A stretch of 59,259 bases of DNA from Spirochaetales bacterium (GCA_003246335.1 QKAR01000019.1:1-59259), one strand, 5' to 3'; positions 40,183 to 49,422 are shown, counted from the stretch's first letter. Translations and numbers: made by a program. The notes: generated from the sequence alone by a model not told the origin.

Positions 40183-42654
40183 TCAGTCATATAAAAAACG
40201 CTCAACGCGCCCCTCGATAGTCGCGAGAGATTCCATGCAACGCGCCGTTTTCGGGATGCTTTCAAGAAACAGCGAGCCATAACGCTTCGCCAAAATTCGG
40301 CGGTCGAGCACCGTCACCGCGCCGTAATCGCTTTGTCGGCGCATGAGCCTGCCGAATCCTTGGCGAAAGCGGACGATCGCCTCGGGAAGGCTCAATTCCA
40401 TAAAGGCGTTCCCGCCGCGCGAGTCGATAGCCTCCGAACGGGCTGCGTGCACGGGATCGCTCGGCACGCGGAATGGCAATTTCGCGATGATAACGTGTAA
40501 GAGCGCGTCCCCCGGCGCGTCAACGCCTTCCCAAAACGAATCCGTCGCGAATAGCACGCTCGATTCATCGGAACGAAACGTCTCAAGCAAGCGAGTTCGG
40601 TCGTCCTCTCCCTGCCGCAACACGGTAATTCCAGCACCGGAGAGTTCCGATCGGGCGATCTCGCAGCAAGATCGCAATAACTCGTATGAGGTAAACAAAA
40701 CGAGGGCGTGTCCGGCGGAGGCTCGCAACAGCTTAACGACGGCAGTTTCAACCCACGGCTGGTACGCCGGGTCGTCCGGCAGAGGCGCGTCGTTCGGCAC
40801 GGAAAAAAGGACGTTTTTTTCGTAGGGAAACGGGGATTCGAAAACGCCGGTCCGTACGCGCTCGGCTTCCACGAAAGAAACGCCGGCGCGATTGAGCCAG
40901 TAATCGAAGCGATTCGCGATTCGGAGCGTGGCCGAGGTGCACACCACGGTCTTAAACGGCTCGAACACCGCCTCGCGCATCATGGGCGCTATCTGGAGCG
41001 GCGTTTGCACGAAGCGGGGAAACCACACCGGCTCGTCCCCTCCCCGCGGGTTACGCGCGGCAAGCCGATTTTTTTCGATCCAAAAGACGGAATCAGGCCG
41101 CTCGGACCACTCAACGAAGGAGAGGCACAGCGAGCCGATATTCTCAAGCCGCTTCAAGACGAATTTCGATTCCCAAACGGCAGGCGCGTCTTGATCCTCG
41201 TCCGCGATTCCGTCGAACACGTCGCGCAAAAAGCCGGCGAGCTTCGCGATCTTCGCGCGGAATTCCGCCACGATTCCCAGTAGGCGCACGGCCCCCGCGG
41301 AGGTTTTGGGCGAAAGTCGCCACGTAAACGAGTCCGCGAGCAAGGAAAGGGCGACCTCCTCCAGCTCGGTATAGAGTTCCTTCACGGAGGCGATTTCCGC
41401 TATCGCGTTTTGGGCCGCGCCAGGCGACTCGGACATTCGCTCCAATAGGATTAAATGGCCTGAGATGGAGCCGCGCCGAACGCGATACAGGATGGCGAGC
41501 TGCTTGAGTAGCTTGTATCGCGTGAAATACTCCGAAAAGAAGCTCGTCGCGGCGTCCTCGATGCCGTGCGCCTCGTCGAAAACGACCCGATGAAAGGGAG
41601 GCAATACGGCCGAGTCGTCGTATCCCGCCCCGGCCATGCGCGCCTCAAGGTCGGCAAACAGGAGATGGTGGTTCACGACCAAAAGGGAGGCGCTCGCCGC
41701 GTCCTTTCGCACGCGCATGATAAAGCAGGATTCGCGATAGGAACAGCGCATGCCCATGCACGCGTCCGATTCGGAGCATACGCGCGACCATACGCCCTCG
41801 GCGGGCATGAAACCCAAATCCGAGCGGCTACCGTCGGCGGTTTTGTTCGCCCATTCCGCGATTTTCTCGAGCTCGGCAGTTTCGTCCTCGAAAAAATCTC
41901 GCGACGCGCGGGCGTCGGCGAGGGCGTCACCCAGACGTCTCAGGCATACGTAGTTTTGACGCCCTTTTACGAGTACCGTTTTAACGGGAATCCCGACGGT
42001 TTTTTGGGCCGCGGGGATGTCTTTTTCTATTAATTGCTGTTGAAGGTTTATCGTGCCGGTTGAAATCACCACACGCTCTTCGTTCTGTGCGGCCCAAAGC
42101 ATAGCGGGCACGAGATAGGCGAAACTTTTGCCGACTCCGGTTCCCGCCTCGAAAACCCCGACTCCCGATTCGTTGAAGGCGCGCGCGATCGCGTCGGTGA
42201 GCGCTATTTGCCCGTCGCGTCGCTCAAAGCTCGCAAACTGGGCCGCCAACGGTCCGCCCTCGTCCAGCAAGCCACGAACGTACGGAATATCGAGCGCGCG
42301 GCATTCCCGCGTCGCGATCGGCTCTATGACGGCATACACGTTTTCGACGGCGTTATCGACGATGTAAAACCCTAAGCCATCGGCGGAAACCCGTCCCGCG
42401 ACGTCTAGATCGGCGTCGCTCGGCGTAAGATTTCCAGAAGGATGATTATGAATGAGCACGTCCGACTCGGCGAGCGCCTGACGAACCAAGGGAACGGCCC
42501 CCTCGTTTCCGCGAGCCGCGACGCGAACCTCGGCGATTAAACCGTCAGCGTTAACTTGTCCGACGAAAAAAACCTCATTTCCGCCTGCCGCGCGTATTGA
42601 GTCGACCATGAGCCGCCGCGCCTCAGGAACAAAGCGATCCTCAATATCCAACAC
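40183..42654 (-). CDS. DinG-family helicase with N-terminal RadC/JAMM domain
   Basis: 823 residues from a GTG with GGAGGG six bases upstream. Residues 1-120 are a RadC-like JAMM domain: Glu 27, then LIHNHPSGNLTPSDADLD with His 69, His 71 and Asp 82 as metal ligands. From residue 140 an XPD/DinG helicase follows: Q-motif ERRDGQIALTDAI, Walker A GTGVGKS near 171, iron-sulfur cysteines near 237, 299, 304 and 310, DEAH at 360, and C-terminal motifs SSVLFATDSFWEGVDAPGD and GFGRLMRR. DinG unwinds R-loops and DNA 5' to 3'. RadC-type domains are usually separate proteins, so the fusion is noteworthy. Confidence 0.9.
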   Translation of the reverse strand: MLDIEDRFVPEARRLMVDSIRAAGGNEVFFVGQVNADGLIAEVRVAARGNEGAVPLVRQALAESDVLIHNHPSGNLTPSDADLDVAGRVSADGLGFYIVDNAVENVYAVIEPIATRECRALDIPYVRGLLDEGGPLAAQFASFERRDGQIALTDAIARAFNESGVGVFEAGTGVGKSFAYLVPAMLWAAQNEERVVISTGTINLQQQLIEKDIPAAQKTVGIPVKTVLVKGRQNYVCLRRLGDALADARASRDFFEDETAELEKIAEWANKTADGSRSDLGFMPAEGVWSRVCSESDACMGMRCSYRESCFIMRVRKDAASASLLVVNHHLLFADLEARMAGAGYDDSAVLPPFHRVVFDEAHGIEDAATSFFSEYFTRYKLLKQLAILYRVRRGSISGHLILLERMSESPGAAQNAIAEIASVKELYTELEEVALSLLADSFTWRLSPKTSAGAVRLLGIVAEFRAKIAKLAGFLRDVFDGIADEDQDAPAVWESKFVLKRLENIGSLCLSFVEWSERPDSVFWIEKNRLAARNPRGGDEPVWFPRFVQTPLQIAPMMREAVFEPFKTVVCTSATLRIANRFDYWLNRAGVSFVEAERVRTGVFESPFPYEKNVLFSVPNDAPLPDDPAYQPWVETAVVKLLRASAGHALVLFTSYELLRSCCEIARSELSGAGITVLRQGEDDRTRLLETFRSDESSVLFATDSFWEGVDAPGDALLHVIIAKLPFRVPSDPVHAARSEAIDSRGGNAFMELSLPEAIVRFRQGFGRLMRRQSDYGAVTVLDRRILAKRYGSLFLESIPKTARCMESLATIEGRVERFLYD

Positions 42655-42676
42655 GGCGGACCCTCCACTCAGGCGG

Positions 42677-42707
42677 AAAAAAAAAGGTAAGGACGAACGT
42701 CCTTACC
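42677..42707 (-). terminator. Terminator after tRNA-Glu
   Basis: Perfect 10-bp stem GGTAAGGACG/CGTCCTTACC with a two-base spacer, followed on the minus strand by nine T. It lies between tRNA-Glu and the JAMM-DinG gene. Confidence 0.85.
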
Positions 42708-42724
42708 TCGTTATCATAACTTCG

Positions 42725-42796
42725 CATCTCCTAGGGGAATTGAACCCCTGTTGTCGGGATGAAAACCCGATGTCCTAACCACTAGACGAAGGAGAC
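42725..42796 (-). tRNA. tRNA-Glu (anticodon TTC)
   Basis: 72 bases on the minus strand. Acceptor GTCTCCT pairs with AGGAGAT (G1-U72 wobble), D arm GTC/GAC, anticodon stem TCGGG/CCCGA with loop TTTTCAT (anticodon TTC), T arm AGGGG/CCCCT with loop TTCAATT, discriminator G. CCA is not encoded. Confidence 0.97.
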
Positions 42797-42833
42797 AAAA
42801 GCGTCAGATCGCTTGCGGCGACGACGGTATAGA

Positions 42834-42862
42834 TTTATAGCAAACAGACGGTTTTCTGTCAA
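42834..42862 (-). promoter_or_regulatory. Promoter of tRNA-Glu
   Basis: Minus strand TTGACA (42857-42862), 17 bases, TATAAA (42834-42839), 38 bases before the tRNA 5' end. Confidence 0.75.
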
Positions 42863-42868
42863 TACGCG

Positions 42869-44113
42869 CTACGAAACGTCGAGCTTTTGCGCGATGCGAA
42901 CGCGCAAGGCCTTTTCCTCGGGCTTATTGAAACCCAAAGAAACCGCCTTATCGAGGTCGGAGAGGGCTTCCTTATAGCGAGCGAGCTGATACAGGGACTC
43001 GGCGCGTCGAAAATACACATAGGGTTGAAAAGGGTTCATCGCCGCCGACTGGGAAAAGCACTCGATCGCCTCGTCGTCGCGGTCCATCACCGCGAGCACG
43101 ATTCCCTGATAATAATACGCGCGGAAATTCGAGGGATTCGATTCGGCGCTCGCCCGAAAATCCCCGAGGGCGTCTTCGTACCGGGATTGCGCGAAATAGG
43201 CCATCCCGCGATGCTTGAATATTACCGACAGAACCGAGGAATTCGGCTTCGCGTCGATTATTTTCGCGTAAATCACGATCGCTTTTTCAAGATTGCCGTT
43301 GTTATGCGCCTCGATGGCGTCTAAAATCATGTCGTCAATGGTGCCCTGGACGTACGGAGAAGACGCATCAAAATCCTCGTCCGGAGGGAGCGCGTTTGCG
43401 CCGGACAAGCCTAGGTTCCCGTCCTCGTCCGCTTTAAGATAAAAGCTTCCACGGCGCTTATCCAGTTCGCGGTTCAGTTTATTTTGATAGTCGCGAATTT
43501 CCTGGAAAATGATATCCGCAAGGCTCAGGCTCGCGTTTATCGAGGCGAGTTTTCTCTTAAGCGGCAAATCGAACGGGGAAAATTCGGATTTATACACTAA
43601 CTCATGCTCAACCTCGGCCCAAGCGTCCTGCAAAATCGTACGTACTTGTATCTCGAAAATGAGTCCATTGGGCAAGCTGAGCCCTTCGGAGCAATCGGAA
43701 GGTATACCGAGCAGTACGTGCGTTGACTCGTAGCCGAATTCTCGGAAAGTTCGGTCGGCGCCCTTTCGTTCGACCTCAAAAACGTCAAAAGTATTCCGCA
43801 ATATGCTCTCGACCCGCGTTAAATCCTCCAAAAAAGCGCAAATAATCCGAATCCCGACGATATCGGTAATAACCGGTAAATCTTCGCTCGAGCCAATGTC
43901 GCCGGGCAAATTTCGGAGCAATTTACGATAATAACTGTTAAAGGACTTAACGCGGGACTTAAATACCGGTACTGAGGAAACCGATATCGCCGACTTCAGC
44001 TTTGCCTCTATACGGCTCAGAACCGTCTGAAACGCCGGCAAATACGATTCGTATAGTTGCGACAAAGCGATTCGATTTGGGAGCCATTGCTCTTGATTTG
44101 TCTCGACACTCAT
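42869..44113 (-). CDS. RelA/SpoT-domain (p)ppGpp synthetase with C-terminal TPR repeats
   Basis: 414 residues. Residues 40-200 are a stand-alone alarmone synthetase domain with the key motifs: SRVKSFNSYYRKL (ATP site), ITDIVGIRIICAF, GYESTHVLLG (GTP-binding Tyr), and FEIQVRTILQDAWAEVEHEL with the catalytic Glu. No HD hydrolase, TGS or ACT domain is present. Residues 265-405 contain about four TPR helix pairs (AIVIYAKIIDAKP, KHRGMAYFAQSRYEDALGDF, SNPSNFRAYYYQGIVLAVMD, NPFQPYVYFRRAESLYQLAR). TATACT lies nine bases before ATG 44113 and no Shine-Dalgarno sequence is visible. The TPRs probably link synthesis to a protein partner. Confidence 0.88.
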   Translation of the reverse strand: MSVETNQEQWLPNRIALSQLYESYLPAFQTVLSRIEAKLKSAISVSSVPVFKSRVKSFNSYYRKLLRNLPGDIGSSEDLPVITDIVGIRIICAFLEDLTRVESILRNTFDVFEVERKGADRTFREFGYESTHVLLGIPSDCSEGLSLPNGLIFEIQVRTILQDAWAEVEHELVYKSEFSPFDLPLKRKLASINASLSLADIIFQEIRDYQNKLNRELDKRRGSFYLKADEDGNLGLSGANALPPDEDFDASSPYVQGTIDDMILDAIEAHNNGNLEKAIVIYAKIIDAKPNSSVLSVIFKHRGMAYFAQSRYEDALGDFRASAESNPSNFRAYYYQGIVLAVMDRDDEAIECFSQSAAMNPFQPYVYFRRAESLYQLARYKEALSDLDKAVSLGFNKPEEKALRVRIAQKLDVS

Positions 44114-44122
44114 TCTGTTACT

Positions 44123-44152
44123 AGTATACACTAAGCCGCTCAAACCAAACAA
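44123..44152 (-). promoter_or_regulatory. Promoter of the relA-TPR gene, near-leaderless
   Basis: Minus strand TATACT (44123-44128) ends nine bases before ATG 44113; a weak TTGTTT (44147-44152) lies 18 bases upstream. Confidence 0.45.
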
Positions 44153-44214
44153 CAGCGATGGTTTGAATCCTTGGTATCGGTACGCGAACGGCGTCGCAAT
44201 ACGGAAGAAATATA

Positions 44215-44253
44215 GATTGTCAAAAATCTCTATTTCCGAATATACTGACAATC
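44215..44253 (+). promoter_or_regulatory. Promoter embraced by an 8-bp inverted repeat
   Basis: TTGTCA (44217-44222), 18 bases, TATACT (44241-44246). GATTGTCA (44215-44222) is an exact inverted copy of TGACAATC (44246-44253), so the repeat covers the -35 box and the start-site side of the -10 box. It drives the lipoprotein/HEAT gene pair. Confidence 0.55.
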
Positions 44254-44291
44254 GTCGAACGGAATCAATGCAATAGGAGGTATTACATAGA

Positions 44292-45140
44292 ATGAAAAAA
44301 CTAATAATCGTAACGGCCGCGGCATTGGCCTTATTTATTTCCTGCGGCACATCGCCGAAACCAATCGAAACGCCCACGGATACTCCCGTGGCGCAAGTCG
44401 ACTCGCCGAAGCAGGTTACCATCACGGTTTGGCTTCCGACTACCCTGACGGTCGCCTACGCTGACGGGATTATTTCGTCGGTAATAAAAACCGATTACGA
44501 TGAAAGCGGGAAACCTACGAACGAAACCACCCTGGACGGCAAGAAGAACCTTATTTCAGCCCGCGCGTGGACGTGGTCAGGGGAAGACGGCGCGATAATC
44601 GTCGCGACGAACGCGGTCGGCTCGCCGACCGGCAAAACGGAAATCTCGTACGCCGAAGGACGCCCCGTCAAAGAAACGATGTACGACGCAAAAGGCGCGG
44701 TTCAGTCAACCGACGAATCCGCGTATGACGCCGACGGAAACCGATCGTCGCATACCGTTACGACCGGTACGGGCGGCGGCATCACGACGAAATACGATAT
44801 CGCGAACGGGAAGGTCAAGACGATCACGATCCTCGACGCCACAGGGAGCCCGATCAAGCGATTTGAGCGAGCATTCAATCCCGACGGCACGATCGCCGCC
44901 GAAAGCGAATTTGACGCGGATGCCACGCTAAAAAGCGTCATCGCGTACGCGTACTCGGACGGAAAACTCGTAAAAGAGGAAACGCGAAGCCCCACGGGAA
45001 TCGTCAGGTCCAGAATCGAATACGTCAATGACGAAAACGGAAACCCCATAACGGCGAAGCTCTACGACCGGCAGGGAAAACTCGCGGAAGTCAGGACGAC
45101 CGAGTGGAAAGGTTTCTCGAAGACCATCATTTCTAAATAA
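44292..45140 (+). CDS. Lipoprotein with YD/RHS-like repeats
   Basis: 282 residues. Lipobox FISC puts the modified Cys at residue 18, then a Thr/Pro linker. The mature part is a series of about seven short beta units in which a YD or FD step recurs (YDESGKPTNETTLDGKK, MYDAKGAVQSTDES, YDADGNRSSHT, FNPDGTIAAESEFD, NDENGNPITAKLYDRQGKL), as in RHS/YD or MORN-like repeat proteins. Surface or periplasmic scaffold role inferred. AGGAGG precedes the ATG. Sixteen bases before the HEAT-repeat gene. Confidence 0.75.
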   Translation: MKKLIIVTAAALALFISCGTSPKPIETPTDTPVAQVDSPKQVTITVWLPTTLTVAYADGIISSVIKTDYDESGKPTNETTLDGKKNLISARAWTWSGEDGAIIVATNAVGSPTGKTEISYAEGRPVKETMYDAKGAVQSTDESAYDADGNRSSHTVTTGTGGGITTKYDIANGKVKTITILDATGSPIKRFERAFNPDGTIAAESEFDADATLKSVIAYAYSDGKLVKEETRSPTGIVRSRIEYVNDENGNPITAKLYDRQGKLAEVRTTEWKGFSKTIISK

Positions 45141-45155
45141 CGGAGACATATTGCC

Positions 45156-46343
45156 ATGAAAAGGATTTACGCTTGCGCCCTCGCGATCGCGTTGGGAACC
45201 CTCGCGTTCGCGGAAAACGAAAACGTCGTCGTATGGGAGCAGATTTACCGCCGCGCGGAAAGCTATGAGCAGAGAACCGCGGTAATGCATAAAATAATGG
45301 AATTCCAGGATCGCGACTTCGCCCCGCTTCTGACCGAGGCGCTCGACGGAATCTTGGCGAGCACGGCGAATCCCATGGGGGCGAGCGAGAAGTTTTCGAT
45401 GAACGAGCTCGCCATTCTCGTGGTGCGTGAGCTCGGGAACCTTAAAAGCACCGACGCGGCCGAATCGATCTATCAGATGTACCTTCAGGGCCCCACTCCT
45501 GAACTTAAAGCCGAGGCGGTCGTTTCGCTCGGTAACATGCGCGCGACCGACTACGCCGAACGGCTCGCGTTCGACCTCAAATCGGTTAATCTTAAGCCCA
45601 ATCCCGCCTCGTATCACGACCAAGAGATCGTCGCGTTGGGACTCGTCAAGGCGCTCGACTCGATGCGGTCCATCGTTGGGTATGAACCGGTATTCCTCGC
45701 GTCCATTGGCTGGTACTCTGCGACGTCAAACGTCAGGCAAACGGCCCGCGCCGCCCTCCAGACCATGGTCGACGATCCTTCGGAAACCCTGTTGCAGATA
45801 ATCACGACGAACCCCGATCTCGAGGTTAAGATCACCGCCTTCGATACGTTACTACTTTCAAAGGCGGCCGCCGATCGAAAGGCGCTCGTCGCGAGCAAAA
45901 CGCTCGAAATGGCGAACGCACGAAACGACACCGACGTCGGCATGAAGGCAAAAACATCGAAGCTGAAAGTCATGGCGCTCGACGCGTTAATTACCGCCCA
46001 GGATCACACGGCAGCGAACGTTCCGCTCTACGACGCGGTGATCCTCGCCGACAAAAGAAACGACGCGACGCTTGAGGAAACGCTCAAGGCCTACATGGCC
46101 TTAGGCGTAAACGGCACCGATGAGGCGTCGAAATACCTCGCGGCGAAGCTTTCCGAATACAACGAGCGGGAACGGAGCAAGGCGAACACCGTTCGCGACA
46201 AATCACTGATCAAGCAAATCGTCATCAGCATGAAAGAAACGAAGAACAAAGCCGTCCTCAATTCCCTGAGCGAGGGATTGTATATCGATTACGACGCGAG
46301 CATTTTGCGCTTAATGCGCGAGACTCAAGTCGCGCTGAAATAA
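45156..46343 (+). CDS. Exported HEAT-repeat protein
   Basis: 395 residues with a signal peptide (IYACALAIALGTLAFA) cleaved near residue 19. The body is helical with HEAT-type pairs (MNELAILVVRELGNLKSTDA, LKAEAVVSLGNMRATDYAER, VRQTARAALQTMVDD, LEVKITAFDTLLLSKAAADR, EETLKAYMALGVNGTDEASK). It may be a periplasmic scaffold. GGAGA precedes the ATG. It pairs with the lipoprotein at 44292, and both are under the promoter at 44215. Confidence 0.78.
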   Translation: MKRIYACALAIALGTLAFAENENVVVWEQIYRRAESYEQRTAVMHKIMEFQDRDFAPLLTEALDGILASTANPMGASEKFSMNELAILVVRELGNLKSTDAAESIYQMYLQGPTPELKAEAVVSLGNMRATDYAERLAFDLKSVNLKPNPASYHDQEIVALGLVKALDSMRSIVGYEPVFLASIGWYSATSNVRQTARAALQTMVDDPSETLLQIITTNPDLEVKITAFDTLLLSKAAADRKALVASKTLEMANARNDTDVGMKAKTSKLKVMALDALITAQDHTAANVPLYDAVILADKRNDATLEETLKAYMALGVNGTDEASKYLAAKLSEYNERERSKANTVRDKSLIKQIVISMKETKNKAVLNSLSEGLYIDYDASILRLMRETQVALK

Positions 46344-46350
46344 TCGCGCT

Positions 46351-46382
46351 CGGGCGCGGCATCCCCCGAGGGGCCGCGCCCG
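46351..46382. terminator. GC-rich hairpin between convergent genes
   Basis: CGGGCGCGGC pairs with GCCGCGCCCG around a 12-base loop. There is no T run on either side, so it may work with Rho or as an mRNA end stabiliser for both convergent genes. Confidence 0.6.
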
Positions 46383-46388
46383 ATTCGC

Positions 46389-47090
46389 TCACTCCTCTAT
46401 TCGGGACCAGTCCATTTTTTCGCCAATGCGCGACGCCAGGCTTTCAAGGTCGGCGTCGTCGTGGCGGGGATCCATATCGGCCGCGGCGGGAGCGAAGCTG
46501 ACCGAGTCTCCCGAGCCGGTGAACACCAGAGCCTCGTGATGGCTCGCCTCCTCGATAACCGACTTTTCCGTCCCGCCCGGCACGAACTCAATGCGCCCGT
46601 TGCAGGTGCAAAAATACGTCTCGTCGGTTTTTCCGCTCACCCAAACGCAAAAGCTTGTGCCGCGCACGCCGGCGACTACCGAGGGCGTCTCGATTTTCAT
46701 GCCGCCGCCGGAGAGCTTATCGAGCTTACGCAAAACCGCCGTAACGGTTCCACGCTCAACTTTCAGCGTTTTATCGAGAGACTTGTAGCCAAGCCGAACA
46801 ATGGTGGATCGACCTACCCGGATGGCATTCTTACCCGCAAACGAGATTTCCGCGAGACCGTCAGCGTCTGTTTCGATGAGCGCCCCATCGCGCACTGAGT
46901 CGCCGATGGAAAGTAATTTGCCGTCCTGGGTTACGTTCCCCTCTATGTACAAAACGCTCGCGCCTTCGTCAGCAGAAACGACAGTTTTGCCGTTCTTTTG
47001 ACCGCAAGCAATGACAGAAAACGATACCGCAAGCAGCATAATCGCGAAAATAATCGCCGACACAAACGGATTCCGACAATTGAAACGCAT
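46389..47090 (-). CDS. FecR-domain lipoprotein
   Basis: 233 residues from ATG 47090 with GGGGAGGA upstream. Lipobox VIAC near residue 29. FecR-type beta domain: GASVLYIEGNVTQDGKLLSI, GDSVRDGALIETDADGLAEI, then GRSTIVRLGYKSLDKTLKVE and PSVVAGVRGTSFCVWV. Such domains in spirochaetes occur in envelope proteins and are not tied to iron sensing here because no FecI sigma factor or TonB receptor is nearby. Convergent with the HEAT gene. Confidence 0.85.
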   Translation of the reverse strand: MRFNCRNPFVSAIIFAIMLLAVSFSVIACGQKNGKTVVSADEGASVLYIEGNVTQDGKLLSIGDSVRDGALIETDADGLAEISFAGKNAIRVGRSTIVRLGYKSLDKTLKVERGTVTAVLRKLDKLSGGGMKIETPSVVAGVRGTSFCVWVSGKTDETYFCTCNGRIEFVPGGTEKSVIEEASHHEALVFTGSGDSVSFAPAAADMDPRHDDADLESLASRIGEKMDWSRIEE

Positions 47091-47176
47091 ATTCCTCCCC
47101 GAGTCCAATCGTAAACAAGACATCTTACGTCAAGTATCCATTCGGGAAGGAGGACTGTCAAATTCGCCGGTATTGA

Positions 47177-49387
47177 TTAACGAGCGACGCGCTTCAACTC
47201 AAATTGCACGCTTTCCTCGGTCTCGACCTGAAACAATATTTTCATTCCGAAAGACATAAGCTCATCGCCTCGGTATCGCATACCGTCTAACGTCGAAAAA
47301 TAGTATCCTTGCGCATCGAGGCCGGATAAACGGAGCATGAGCGGGGCCTGGTTCGGCCAGGCCTGAAGCCGAACCGCCGTGACCACGGCGCTCTTTCCGT
47401 CCGAGCTTACGTGCATCCATGCGGCAAACGGGGATTCCGCGTTCGTTTCTAAATCCACGGGATCCTGCAGACGGTACAGATCGCCCCAAAGTACGGTCTT
47501 CCGTATCTCGCGATATTTCGCGATTTGACGCTTAATCGATTCCTTGTCCGCGTCGTCGATTTTCGTCACGTCCAACTCGTAACCGAAAGTTCCCGCCATC
47601 GCGATTTCCCCTCGGGATTTAAGACTGGTGATCCGCCCCGTCTGATGGTTCGGCGCCGCCGAAACGTGACAGGACATCGTGCTCGCGGGATAGACGATAC
47701 TCGTACCAAATTGAATATGCGCGCGATTGAGGGAGTCAATGTTGTCGCTCGCCCAGGTCTGCGGCATATAGTAGAGCATCCCCGGATCGTAGCGGCCTCC
47801 GCCCCCCGAGCAGCTTTCGAAGAGTATATTCGGAAAAGCGGTATTCAACCGTTCGAGCAATTCATACAGACCGAGTATATAGCGGTGCGAGACTTCCTGC
47901 TGACCGCCTGAGGGAAGCCGGGAGGAATAGACTTCGGTCATGTGCCTATTCATGTCCCACTTCACGTAGTCCGGTTCGGCTTCAGTAAATACTTCCGATA
48001 GCGAATCGAACAGATAGTCGCGGACCTCTTGTCGGGAAAGGTCTAAGACAAGTTGATCGCGCCCGAACGAGAAATCCCTGCCGGGTACCTGCAGCGGCCA
48101 ATCCGGATGCGCGCGAAAGAGCTCGCTGTTCCGGGAAACCATTTCAGGCTCAACCCAGAGGCCGAACGAGATATTTTTAGCCTTGATTTTTTGCGAGAAA
48201 TCGCGCAATCCGTTGGGCAGTTTCCGACGATCGGGAGTCCAGTCGCCGAGCGACGTCGTGTCGGAATCTCTCTTCCCGAACCATCCGTCGTCGAGCACGA
48301 AAAGCTCCACCCCAAGCCGGGACGCCTCATCCGCAAGCTCGAGCAATTTCTTTTCGTCAAAATTAAAGTAAATCGCTTCCCAACTATTGATGACGATCGG
48401 GCGTTCCTTATATTGATGAACGCCTCGACAGAGCCGGTCGCGAAAAAGCCGATGCAGCGTCCGCGAAAGCTCCCCGAGACCGCTACCCGATCGCGACAAT
48501 ACGACCTCGGGCGTCTGGAACGACGTTCCCGGGTTTAATCGCCACGCGAAATTATGCGGATTAAGGCCAATCATCGTTCGAGCCGAATTGAATTGATCGA
48601 CATCGACCGTAGCGGAAAAGTTCCCGCTATACACGAGGCTGAACCCGAATACTTCGCCCGTAGTCTCGTTCGCGCCGGGACGAAGAAGCGCGATGAAAGG
48701 GTTTTGCTGATGACTGCTCGCCCCTCGCCTGCTTTCAATTCCCTGATTGCCGGGAAACAGATCGCGCGTTATAGCCCCTCGCTCGCGGCAGTGTGCGCCA
48801 GAAAGCTGCAAGAGGCGATAATCGGAATCGGCGAAGTCGACGCACGCGCTCATCGCTTTGCGTATCGAAACTTCTTTAATTCCGTTATTCGCTATTCTCG
48901 TCGATCGGGCAATGACGTCTCTATCTTTCCAGACCGTGTAGGACAGCGTTATCGTGATGCCATAGAGACGGTCAGTCAAATCTATTTCGAGCGTGTCGGC
49001 TTCATCATCGTCGCAAGTCCAAGTCGCCGGGAGTCCCTCAAGCTTCGGCTTTCCAGCGTAGATCCGATGCCCGGCGTACAGCGGTTCCATGACCAAAGTG
49101 CCGTCCGGCATCAAAATCTCGATCGTGGAAACGCGAAAGTCGCCGTGCCCGGGAAAGGCGCATTCCTGCGATAGCGTGTCGAGCGAGAAAGTTCGCTCAC
49201 CCTCGACGGGATTCGGCGCGAACGCGCGGTCGATCGCGAGGTTGTCGTTGTTGCCGCTCCATTCTTCAATCCGTGATCCCCACAAGACGTGCTCCACGTA
49301 CCGCCCTTTTTTTATGGCAATAACATAACTTGAACTTGGTGTCTTGAGATGAAAATACTGAGAAGCCTTGCTATATTCGATGCTCAC
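47177..49387 (-). CDS. Alpha-galactosidase, glycoside hydrolase family 36
   Basis: 736 residues from a GTG at 49387 with AAGGA about seven bases upstream; longer starts lack a site. An N-terminal beta-supersandwich precedes a TIM barrel: LFVLDDGWFGKRDSDTTSLG, the nucleophile Asp in PDYVKWDMNRHMTEV, and acid/base region ESCSGGGGRYDPGMLYYMPQ followed by WASDNIDS. GH36 removes terminal alpha-1,6-galactose from melibiose or raffinose. No signal peptide, so it acts on sugar imported by the adjacent ABC transporter. Confidence 0.93.
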   Translation of the reverse strand: MSIEYSKASQYFHLKTPSSSYVIAIKKGRYVEHVLWGSRIEEWSGNNDNLAIDRAFAPNPVEGERTFSLDTLSQECAFPGHGDFRVSTIEILMPDGTLVMEPLYAGHRIYAGKPKLEGLPATWTCDDDEADTLEIDLTDRLYGITITLSYTVWKDRDVIARSTRIANNGIKEVSIRKAMSACVDFADSDYRLLQLSGAHCRERGAITRDLFPGNQGIESRRGASSHQQNPFIALLRPGANETTGEVFGFSLVYSGNFSATVDVDQFNSARTMIGLNPHNFAWRLNPGTSFQTPEVVLSRSGSGLGELSRTLHRLFRDRLCRGVHQYKERPIVINSWEAIYFNFDEKKLLELADEASRLGVELFVLDDGWFGKRDSDTTSLGDWTPDRRKLPNGLRDFSQKIKAKNISFGLWVEPEMVSRNSELFRAHPDWPLQVPGRDFSFGRDQLVLDLSRQEVRDYLFDSLSEVFTEAEPDYVKWDMNRHMTEVYSSRLPSGGQQEVSHRYILGLYELLERLNTAFPNILFESCSGGGGRYDPGMLYYMPQTWASDNIDSLNRAHIQFGTSIVYPASTMSCHVSAAPNHQTGRITSLKSRGEIAMAGTFGYELDVTKIDDADKESIKRQIAKYREIRKTVLWGDLYRLQDPVDLETNAESPFAAWMHVSSDGKSAVVTAVRLQAWPNQAPLMLRLSGLDAQGYYFSTLDGMRYRGDELMSFGMKILFQVETEESVQFELKRVAR

Positions 49388-49422
49388 ATTGCTGTCCTTG
49401 ATCGTTGAATGTCGAAAGAAAC

